A stretch of 5,456 nt of DNA from Opitutia bacterium UBA977 (GTDB lineage: Bacteria; Verrucomicrobiota; Verrucomicrobiia; Opitutales; Coraliomargaritaceae): assembly GCA_002292345.1 (NCBI GenBank), contig DBBT01000084.1:340-5795 (forward strand), given 5' to 3'. Below the pieces are notes generated by a model. The model was not told where the DNA came from. It saw nothing but the letters and a program-made list of their open reading frames with translations, and ran no database searches. This document shows, piece after piece, positions 1-5,456 of the stretch (positions are counted from its first letter, which is position 1; the number at the start of each line of letters is the position of its first letter). The translations under genes and the position numbers were made by a program.

Positions 1-1368
1 TTTGGGCGCGACGACCGTAAAGCGATTCGTGCTTGGTTTGTAAGTGCGCTCGTCGTGATCCGGGAAGCGGGGGATCGATTCGAGCTCAATTCGCTCTTCC
101 GAGAACTGCACGACGGACTTGCCCGCTTGATTGAGGATGGAGCGTCTGCCACCTGCTAGGTCGACTCCAGCGAACAATGCACCGCTGACTCTTGCTCCAA
201 TTTTTACGGTACTGCCTGCGCTTTCTAACGAACCTCCAACCATCGACAGGCTGCCTTCTGCCATCTCGATATGACCACTCTTCACTGTGCATTGCTCCAT
301 GAGCACCACTCCTTTGCCCTTGGATTCTAAGGCACGCTCTCCAGTGATAATGCATTCTGAAAATAAGACAGCCGATTCGAACTCTGGGCTTAATAAGATA
401 GCGTGCCTATCCCCCTCAAAGTAACACTGGGTAAATACCATCCCGAAAGGGTTCGTCTTGTCGACGGATAGGGCGATTTCGCAATCCCGCAAAATCAGGC
501 GTCTAAACTGAGCGTTGGCCGCGCCGCGAGCACCTTCCGTGACTCGGAAACCGATGTTGTAGCCTTCGACGATGACCCGATCCACGTATTCCCAATCGCT
601 GCGCATCATGTGGATGCCGACCGCATTTAGACGCAACCAATCGCGTAAGTCCGTCGCTGCGGGCGGGCGAGGAAGTCCGCTTTTTAGCCAGTAATAAGGA
701 GAAAACTTTATCTCCTCGAGGCGCCCGATATCGGTCGTTGAATCATAGCTGATCCCGACCTTTAGCGGGGTGCCGTAAATATTATGTAGGTAGTGCAGTT
801 CGTTGGGGCCCGGGCCGATACGGATCCCCTGATACGGATTGACTAGAGTTAGATTTTCGAAAGTGGCGTTATCTAATTGTCCTAATTGCGCCAGGGTAAA
901 AGGATAGGGGATGGGTCTGCGTGCGTTTTGCTCCGGATACCAAATTGCCAAATTTTTAACGCCCGCACTGGTGTCGACCGAGATGAATGGTGGTGCGTCT
1001 GCGTTACCTGCGTCGGTGTAAACAGCTAGGACGGTGCCTTTGACTTGTGCGCTGTGTGTCGTCGGCTCCAGCCATTCTCCACGCAAGGTTACCGAAGGGG
1101 GAATCTTAAGGCGCCCTCGAAACGCATAGGCACCCCCGGGGACGAATACGGTGCCTCCCCCATGACTGGCCATTTTGTTGAGCGCTGCCTGAAAGGCAGG
1201 GGTGCAATCCGTCACCGCATCCGCGACCGCTCCAAAATCCATCACGTTGTAGCCAGAGACCACTAGCTCGCTAGTGGGGTGCTGCGTCTCGACGATTTGC
1301 CAGGCGGGATCGCCCTGCGCGCAGCAAAAGATTGTGCTCAGAACCAAGCTTAGAAAGTATTTTTTCAT
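1..1368 (-). CDS. Secreted right-handed beta-helix protein, pectate-lyase/GH28/GH55-like (C-terminus beyond window)
   Basis: The frame is open for 456 codons from ATG at 1368 to the left edge without a stop, so the gene is C-terminally incomplete. Residues 1-18 or so form a signal peptide (MKKYFLSLVLSTIFCC), probably cut near CAQG; the Cys pair lacks a good lipobox. From residue 40 comes the hallmark of the Pectate_lyase_3 / rhamnogalacturonase-like fold (YNVMDFGAVADAVTDCTPAF), then GGGTVFVPGGAY (71-81) and VTLRGEW (93-99), the start of a parallel beta-helix. Short beta-rungs follow to about residue 425 (for example ATFENLTLVNPYQGIRIG, 168-185). Family knowledge: such proteins are polysaccharide lyases, hydrolases or epimerases acting outside the cytoplasm; the reaction cannot be assigned here. 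The last visible residues (RTYKPSTNRFTVVAPK) look like a linker into a second domain, as in the tandem beta-helices of GH55 enzymes; this is inference. It is transcribed divergently from the sulfatase at 1842. No Shine-Dalgarno is seen; an AT-rich stretch precedes the ATG. Confidence 0.87.
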   Translation of the reverse strand, partial: MKKYFLSLVLSTIFCCAQGDPAWQIVETQHPTSELVVSGYNVMDFGAVADAVTDCTPAFQAALNKMASHGGGTVFVPGGAYAFRGRLKIPPSVTLRGEWLEPTTHSAQVKGTVLAVYTDAGNADAPPFISVDTSAGVKNLAIWYPEQNARRPIPYPFTLAQLGQLDNATFENLTLVNPYQGIRIGPGPNELHYLHNIYGTPLKVGISYDSTTDIGRLEEIKFSPYYWLKSGLPRPPAATDLRDWLRLNAVGIHMMRSDWEYVDRVIVEGYNIGFRVTEGARGAANAQFRRLILRDCEIALSVDKTNPFGMVFTQCYFEGDRHAILLSPEFESAVLFSECIITGERALESKGKGVVLMEQCTVKSGHIEMAEGSLSMVGGSLESAGSTVKIGARVSGALFAGVDLAGGRRSILNQAGKSVVQFSEERIELESIPRFPDHDERTYKPSTNRFTVVAPK

Positions 1369-1393
1369 TTTTATATAATAGCCATGACGGTTA

Positions 1394-1421
1394 AGTATAA
1401 ACGTTTATCTGAGCAAGCCAA
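1394..1421 (-). promoter_or_regulatory. Candidate sigma70-like promoter of the beta-helix gene
   Basis: On the minus strand a TTGGCT box (1421-1416) is followed after 16 bases by TATACT (1399-1394), which matches TATAAT at five of six positions. Transcription would begin near 1387, leaving a leader of about 20 bases before the ATG at 1368. The -35 match is only moderate. Promoters in this phylum are poorly characterised, so this is a motif-based guess. Confidence 0.4.
1397..1408. promoter_or_regulatory. Perfect 12-bp palindrome, candidate LacI-family operator
   Basis: ATAAACGTTTAT is a perfect inverted repeat with a central CG. The AAACGTTT core is the same as that of PurR-type LacI-family operators. 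It overlaps the -10 box and the adjacent spacer of the candidate promoter at 1394-1421, where a bound repressor would block RNA polymerase. Palindrome and position are seen directly; the regulator class is inferred, and no regulator gene lies in the window. Confidence 0.4.
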
Positions 1422-1504
1422 ATGGAGGATAGTACGGTATTGATCTGCAGCGAATTCCAGCTTGAAACTGAGCCTTGCTGAGATAGTCAATTTCTTAATA
1501 AATC

Positions 1505-1705
1505 AGATTATCTTAAAGCAACCGGATCTCCCTCAATGCCAGCGCAGCGCTTTTGTAAAAACGACTGTTTGAGCTTGGTTGATAGCGATGCCGAGGACGC
1601 AGGAAAAAACTCATGCCTAAAGGTTCGCCAAGAGTCCCTACACGGGTAAGCTAGCGCAAAGATGATAGGGCGCGCATGGGCTTGGCGGTGGCCAAGAATA
1701 AACAT
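1505..1705. repeat. Possible interspersed repeat or decayed sequence (tentative)
   Basis: This GC-richer island sits between two AT-rich promoter-like flanks. The minus strand reads as 65 codons from ATG at 1705 to a stop at 1508, with GAGG ten bases before the start, but the product is rich in Arg, His, Ser and Phe (for example SWRTFRHEFFPASSASL) and shows no domain, membrane segment or signal peptide. Such strings resemble small spurious ORFs that I recall recurring in verrucomicrobial genomes from repeated noncoding DNA; this recollection is not verified. It holds a short inverted repeat (AGCGCAGCGCT, 1541-1551) and the hairpin at 1681-1696. A real small gene is a less likely alternative. 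Confidence 0.22.
1681..1696. other. Short perfect hairpin
   Basis: CTTGGC (1681-1686) and GCCAAG (1691-1696) form a perfect 6-bp stem around a GGTG loop. No T-run follows on either strand, so it is not a standard intrinsic terminator. It lies at the end of the possible repeat and may be one of its structural elements. Confidence 0.35.
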
Positions 1706-1763
1706 GAAGAACCATCCTCAAGGTCAAATCTGAATTCGTCCTTGCAATGTATTTGATTAAAAA

Positions 1764-1779
1764 GGTGAATCGATTAACC
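1764..1779. promoter_or_regulatory. 16-bp near-perfect palindrome upstream of sulfatase, candidate operator
   Basis: GGTGAATCGATTAACC pairs at seven of eight symmetric positions, with a perfect AATCGATT core and a central CG. It ends 62 bases before the sulfatase start, a usual place for an operator or activator site. Size and central CG suit a LacI-family dimer, but the half-site differs from that of the palindrome at 1397-1408, so a single regulator for both genes is not proven. The symmetry is seen; the function is inferred. Confidence 0.4.
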
Positions 1780-1841
1780 ATTCAGCCTCGTTGGATCAAT
1801 CCCCTGCTTTTAAGCACTTTTAAAATCACTAAACTCCTCAC

Positions 1842-4103
1842 ATGAAGCTTCTTAAACTGAAACCTTTGTTAATTATAGGGTGTTACCTGCTACAGCTTGG
1901 CATTGCGGGCGCAGCCAACTTCGATAACGACAGTAGTAACCATCTCTGGTCGACGGCCTCCAACTGGAGCTCCGACACGCTCCCAGCGGCTGGCGATGCG
2001 GTGATTGATGGCTATGATGTCATCCTTGACCGTGTCCCCGCTGAAAGCCCCGCCGTGCTAGAGATGATCGATGGCTCCCTGACGCTTCGTGAGCGCGGTG
2101 GTCTGTCGCTCGCCTCGCTGCGAATTGGCGAAAAATTAGAAGCGGTGGTACAACTGATGCTCGAGGGGTCGAACGTATCTCTGCGCAGCGCAGGTGGTGC
2201 CTTTAAACTGGGAAAGTCAGCCACAGTGATCACGCTGCCTGATGCCGGCGGTAGTAGTCCACTTGAACTTGGGGATGGCGAGTTGACCCTCGAGATCGGT
2301 TCTGAGTGGATACTCGACGGATCAAAGTACCGGGGTAACTTCGCGCTAGGTGATCGATTCGTTCTCGCCAATTATGGATCTCTGAGCAGCGGCACGGGTG
2401 GCATTCGCACCCGCAACTTTGACCTTCCCGCTGATCGTGAGCTTAAACTGGTCGCGGCGGCAAACTCGCTCTATTACGAGGTGGTGGCTCAGACTCCTGC
2501 GACTGGCCCCAATGTGATCATCATTAATGTCGATGATATGGCAGGCGGCCATTTCTTTGGCTTCGAGGGGCGTGATTGTCTCACACCAACACTCGACACT
2601 TTAGCTGGGACCGGCATCCGCTTCAATGAGGCATTTGCCGCGTCGACCGTGTGTGGGCCCTCGCGCTATGCCTTGATGACCGGTCGCTGGCCCTCGCGTA
2701 ATACCAGCCAACGCTTCATCGCGCGCTATCCACTCGGCACGGTTGGGCGCTTCGCCGTCTCTGATACGGAACTCGAACCCGACGGCCAAAATCTCGGTGC
2801 CTGGCTGCAACAGGCAGGCTACCGCACCGGTCTCGTTGGCAAGGGCCACTTCACGGACGACGATCTCAACAACACCAATAACTGGGCAGCGAAGGGCCTG
2901 CTTGCTTATCCAAAGAAGGCCGAACCGAAGACGGACGCCACGACCAATGCCAAAATGCGCCATAATCACCGTGTGCTCTGTCAGCGGATGCGGACCTTCG
3001 GCTTCGACTACGTGGCAAGCTACTACAAGGCAAACCTCGTCGAGCTGCGCAGCGATGCCCTGAATGTGCACAATCAAGAATGGATTACCAAGGGCGCCCT
3101 CGATTTCATTGATGAAAATCACAAGGAGCGATTCTTCCTCTACATGGCGCCGACCATCACTCACGGACCGGTGCGCAATGATCTAAGCAAAACGCTGCGC
3201 GCCGACAATGCTTACACCAGTGCCGGCTACCTGCCCAATCAGGACTACTCCTTCATGCCTTCACGGCAGCAGATTATCGATGAGGTGAAAGCAGCTCGCA
3301 AGCATCCCGTTTCCGCTCGTGAGACTTGGCTCGACCACTCGCTCGCCGCCATCGTCAACAAGCTCAATCAACACGGCATTCGCAATGACACCTTGATTAT
3401 TTTTACTGCCGATCATGGTGAGAAGACGGTTTCGGGGCCACTGGTATGGGGTAAATCCTCGCTCTATGATATTGGTATGCGGGTGCCACTGGTGCTGAAT
3501 TGGCCCAATGGCATCGCCTCGCCCGGTCGAAGCTATGATGAAATCGTCAGTCAGGTCGACCTTGCGCCGACCCTGCTCGCGCTGACGGGTGCTGCAAGTC
3601 TACCGACCCGTGCGGTGGATGGCGTCAGTTTGGCGTCGGTGCTCAAGGGCAGCGACGCTGTGGTGCGGGATGCTCTTTTTTGCGAGATTGGTTATGCCCG
3701 AGCCGTGCGCACTAAGACCTTCAAATACGTGGCCGTGCGCTACACGCCTGAAATCTATGCTCAGATCGATAAAGGGTATCTGTGGGAGCGGGTTGAGGGT
3801 AACACGGCGACCGGCAGGCACATTGAGCCGCGCCCTTACTACGTCGACAACCGTCAGCTAGGCTCGCTGTCAGCCAATACCCATCCGACCTACTTTGATG
3901 ACGATCAGCTCTACTCCTTGGCCAACGACTCGGACGAGGAAAACAATCTTTACAGCCAGATGCCCGAAGTTGCTGAGCTGCTCAAGCAGCGTCTCACTGA
4001 ATACATTGGCGAGATACCGGGCCGTCCGTTTGGCGAGTTTAACGACTCTGCGGCTCGATCAGCCGCGACGCCTGAAGCATCGAAAATGTATCTGCTTAGA
4101 TAG
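1842..4103 (+). CDS. Secreted formylglycine-dependent sulfatase (S1 family) with N-terminal beta-rich module
   Basis: Complete, 753 residues. Residues 1-24 are a signal peptide (Lys-rich start, hydrophobic LLIIGCYLLQLGI, cleavage after AGA), which supports the ATG at 1842; no Shine-Dalgarno precedes it. Residues about 25-215 form a beta-rich, Gly/Ser-rich module beginning LWSTASNWSSDTLPAAGDAV, probably for substrate or surface attachment (inference). The alkaline-phosphatase-fold sulfatase domain starts at about 222. Metal-site Asp231-Asp232 lie in NVIIINVDDM. Cys271 in CGPSRYALMTGR is the residue oxidised to formylglycine, with Arg275 beside it. Other active-site candidates are Lys334 and His336 (GKGH instead of the common GKWH), His441 (THGP), Asp524-His525 (TADHGE) and Lys538 (WGKSSLYD). 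The enzyme would hydrolyse sulfate esters on a glycan in the periplasm or at the cell surface; the substrate is unknown. At 753 residues it is longer than simple S1 sulfatases (about 450-550), mainly because of the extra module. A tandem stop (TAG TAA) ends it. Confidence 0.93.
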   Translation: MKLLKLKPLLIIGCYLLQLGIAGAANFDNDSSNHLWSTASNWSSDTLPAAGDAVIDGYDVILDRVPAESPAVLEMIDGSLTLRERGGLSLASLRIGEKLEAVVQLMLEGSNVSLRSAGGAFKLGKSATVITLPDAGGSSPLELGDGELTLEIGSEWILDGSKYRGNFALGDRFVLANYGSLSSGTGGIRTRNFDLPADRELKLVAAANSLYYEVVAQTPATGPNVIIINVDDMAGGHFFGFEGRDCLTPTLDTLAGTGIRFNEAFAASTVCGPSRYALMTGRWPSRNTSQRFIARYPLGTVGRFAVSDTELEPDGQNLGAWLQQAGYRTGLVGKGHFTDDDLNNTNNWAAKGLLAYPKKAEPKTDATTNAKMRHNHRVLCQRMRTFGFDYVASYYKANLVELRSDALNVHNQEWITKGALDFIDENHKERFFLYMAPTITHGPVRNDLSKTLRADNAYTSAGYLPNQDYSFMPSRQQIIDEVKAARKHPVSARETWLDHSLAAIVNKLNQHGIRNDTLIIFTADHGEKTVSGPLVWGKSSLYDIGMRVPLVLNWPNGIASPGRSYDEIVSQVDLAPTLLALTGAASLPTRAVDGVSLASVLKGSDAVVRDALFCEIGYARAVRTKTFKYVAVRYTPEIYAQIDKGYLWERVEGNTATGRHIEPRPYYVDNRQLGSLSANTHPTYFDDDQLYSLANDSDEENNLYSQMPEVAELLKQRLTEYIGEIPGRPFGEFNDSAARSAATPEASKMYLLR

Positions 4104-4178
4104 TAACCTCTCCTGCAGGTGTCGTCCGCCGGCTGTGTCGAAGCGTTCGATGTTGGGTTAAGCTCTTGAAGGGCGGTA
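4104..4178. other. Convergent 75-base gap between the two sulfatase genes
   Basis: The two sulfatase genes end tail to tail here. A 5-bp inverted repeat (TCGAA-GCG-TTCGA, 4138-4150) is the only hairpin near the centre, and it has no T-run on either strand, so no intrinsic terminator can be called. The segment around 4138-4156 (GTTCGATGTTGGG) resembles a TTCGATGTT-type motif that I recall from intergenic repeats in Planctomycetota and Verrucomicrobiota; this is only a recollection. Confidence 0.5.
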
Positions 4179-5456
4179 TTACTGGTTCAGCACTGCCGCT
4201 TCCCAAGCCTCGAGCAGAGCAAGGTAATGCGACGCCTTTTCAGGCAGGTGTTGAGATAAATTGTTCGACTCGGACGGGTCCTGCAGAATATTGAAAAGTC
4301 GGATTTTGCCTTTCTGCAGATGCGCTTTCCATTGCTTGTCGCGCACAGTGGTCCAGCCCGGTCGATCGTTCCAATAGTGAGGCTCGCTACGCTTGATCGA
4401 TTCGCCCGCCAACGCTGCAACTAGATTTTCCCCATCAAGGTTTTGAGGGATTTGCGCGCCGACAAGATTTGCGATGGTCGGCAGTAGGTCGACTCCGGTA
4501 AAGATCGTCTCGGAGTTTATTTTCCCCGAGGGCACCTTGCCGGGCCAGCGCACCAAGAACGGCACGCGCGTCCCTCCGTCGTGTAAGGAAATCTTACGGT
4601 CTCGAAACGGTCCAGATGAGCCGACGCAATTAATTAGAGTGGGGCGTTCTTGAATACGCTTAGCTAACTGACCGCGATTGTGAACGCCTCCGAGTGGCGG
4701 TGGGCCATTATCACTGGAGAAGATAATCAGCGTATCCTCATCGATGCCTAAGTCTTCGAGTGCCTGCAGCAGACGGCCAAGCTGATTATCTAATTCGGTC
4801 ACATCGGAGCAGTAGGCGCGCATCGCTGCCTCGAGGTCGCCTTGCGTGCTAATCCACGTCAGAAAGTCCCGCATCAGGGGATTCTCGAAGTCTTGAATGT
4901 CGACCTGAAGATCGCGATAGGGCTCCAGCATATCCGTGCGCGGATCGATGTAGGAATGGGTCGGGTAGACCCAAAGATTTAGGTAAAATGGCGACTCAGC
5001 TACTTTTTGCCTTTGTATGAAATCAATCGCTAAATCGACGTAGCGCTGAGTCGTATTCTCGCGCCAGTGTGGTTGATCACGCTCTTCTTTGTTCCAACCT
5101 TCGACTTTACCGTTGTGGATAAAGTCTTCATCGACTCCATACGCTGCAGCAGTTGGAGCTTCTGCCCCTTTACCGCTCATATGCCATTTTCCAAAATGAG
5201 CCGTCGTATAGCCGACACTTTTTAATAGCTGGTAAAGGTTGGGCGCCTCAGCGTCCATACTAAGGGACTTTTGAAAATAATGCGCCGGATAGCGACCACT
5301 CATCAGCGCGTAGCGGCTCGGCGCGCACCAAGCGGAACTCATGTAGGCATTTTGAATCGTTAGCCCCTCGGCGGCCAAGCGATCGATGTTGGGGGACTTT
5401 ACATAGGGATGCCCGTTCACTGCCAGATCTCCATAGCCTAAGTCATCGCACAGGAT
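4179..5456 (-). CDS. Arylsulfatase-type S1 sulfatase (N-terminus beyond window)
   Basis: The frame enters at the right edge and ends at TAA (4181-4179), giving 425 visible residues. The first visible ones, ILCDDLGYGDL, are the conserved metal-binding Asp-Asp segment near the start of S1 sulfatases, so the true start and any signal peptide lie some 20-40 residues outside; a GTG at 5420 falls after this motif and is not the start. In visible-residue numbering, Cys44 in CAPSRYALMSGR is the formylglycine precursor, followed by GKWH (Lys90, His92), YPTHSY (His167), SSDNG (Asp249, Asn250) and RKISLHDGGTRVPF (Lys288). The C-terminal part has the usual DRPGWTTVRDKQWK and LFNILQDPSESNNL segments, where the core fold ends. 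All expected catalytic positions are present, so it should be active once matured. It probably desulfates a glycan outside the cytoplasm; the exact ester cannot be read. It has no extra C-terminal domain and is clearly diverged from the sulfatase at 1842. Confidence 0.93.
   Translation of the reverse strand: MLCDDLGYGDLAVNGHPYVKSPNIDRLAAEGLTIQNAYMSSAWCAPSRYALMSGRYPAHYFQKSLSMDAEAPNLYQLLKSVGYTTAHFGKWHMSGKGAEAPTAAAYGVDEDFIHNGKVEGWNKEERDQPHWRENTTQRYVDLAIDFIQRQKVAESPFYLNLWVYPTHSYIDPRTDMLEPYRDLQVDIQDFENPLMRDFLTWISTQGDLEAAMRAYCSDVTELDNQLGRLLQALEDLGIDEDTLIIFSSDNGPPPLGGVHNRGQLAKRIQERPTLINCVGSSGPFRDRKISLHDGGTRVPFLVRWPGKVPSGKINSETIFTGVDLLPTIANLVGAQIPQNLDGENLVAALAGESIKRSEPHYWNDRPGWTTVRDKQWKAHLQKGKIRLFNILQDPSESNNLSQHLPEKASHYLALLEAWEAAVLNQ

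Larger units (their letters stand above)
1369..1841. other. Divergent intergenic region (473 bases)
   Basis: No convincing protein gene or RNA gene is present. The left part (about 1369-1505) is AT-rich and carries the candidate promoter and palindrome of the beta-helix gene. The middle (about 1505-1705) is richer in GC and may be an interspersed repeat or decayed sequence. The right part (about 1706-1841) is AT-rich again and serves as upstream region of the sulfatase; it contains a near-perfect 16-bp palindrome. For the sulfatase, TAAAAT at 1821-1826 resembles a -10 box but has no well-spaced -35 box, so I do not assign a promoter there. The region is longer than a simple divergent promoter pair needs. 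Confidence 0.8.

Noticed and set aside
86..355. An 89-codon minus-strand frame in the left part of the window
   Set aside because: It is a second frame on the same strand as the beta-helix gene, which is open through this whole stretch and continues the beta-rung pattern; no frameshift is needed.
1045..1266. A 73-codon plus-strand frame inside the beta-helix gene
   Set aside because: It is antisense to the conserved DFGAVADAVTD region of the beta-helix protein, whose frame is intact; the product is Arg-rich and without features.
1676..1756. A 26-codon plus-strand frame (ATG at 1676) as a leader peptide of the sulfatase
   Set aside because: It has no ribosome site, no hydrophobic or regulatory character, ends well before the sulfatase start, and overlaps the possible repeat.
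1755..1777. Direct repeat GATTAA (1755-1760 and 1772-1777) as a tandem regulator site
   Set aside because: Six AT-rich bases repeated once 17 bases apart is expected by chance here; the second copy is better explained as part of the 16-bp palindrome.
2601..3164. A 187-codon open frame on the minus strand inside the sulfatase gene
   Set aside because: It lies wholly antisense to the conserved sulfatase core (formylglycine site to THGP). Its product shows no domain, and such frames arise from codon bias in the real gene.
4138..4150. TCGAA-GCG-TTCGA hairpin as a bidirectional terminator
   Set aside because: The stem is only 5 bp with a 3-base loop and no T-run on either side.
5418..5420. GTG as the start of the right-hand sulfatase
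   Set aside because: The frame stays open to the edge and the upstream codons encode the conserved CDDLGYGD metal-binding segment, so the gene begins outside the window.

Overview
The window is part of a polysaccharide-degradation locus, most likely from a marine bacterium of the Verrucomicrobiota/Planctomycetota/Lentisphaerota sphere; a Coraliomargarita- or Lentimonas-like verrucomicrobium would fit best. This placement is inferred from gene content: two formylglycine-dependent sulfatases beside a secreted right-handed beta-helix (pectate-lyase-like) protein, a beta-rich N-terminal module on one sulfatase of a kind I associate with Verrucomicrobia surface proteins, and no clear Shine-Dalgarno sequence before the two visible starts. 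No ribosomal or other phylogenetic marker is present.

Layout. (1) Positions 1-1368, minus strand: the first 456 residues of a secreted beta-helix protein with a pectate-lyase/GH28/GH55-like domain; it runs off the left edge. (2) 1369-1841: a 473-base divergent intergenic region. It holds a plausible sigma70-like promoter for the left gene with a 12-bp palindrome across it, a 16-bp near-perfect palindrome before the right gene, a short perfect hairpin, and about 200 bases that look like an interspersed repeat or decayed sequence. (3) 1842-4103, plus strand: a complete 753-residue secreted sulfatase with an N-terminal accessory module. (4) 4104-4178: a 75-base tail-to-tail gap without a convincing terminator. 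(5) 4179-5456, minus strand: a second S1 sulfatase of a different subtype, lacking its N-terminus at the right edge.

How the genes may work together (inference): the sulfatases would remove sulfate esters from a sulfated marine glycan (fucoidan, ulvan, carrageenan or similar; the substrate cannot be read from sequence), and the beta-helix enzyme would cleave or modify the backbone or side chains. Both palindromes have a central CG, as LacI-family operators do, so the divergent pair may be under sugar-responsive control. All three reading frames look intact. I see no CRISPR array, tRNA, rRNA, insertion sequence or phage gene, and no clearly new system; the most interesting material is the divergent intergenic region and the atypical sulfatase at 1842-4103.
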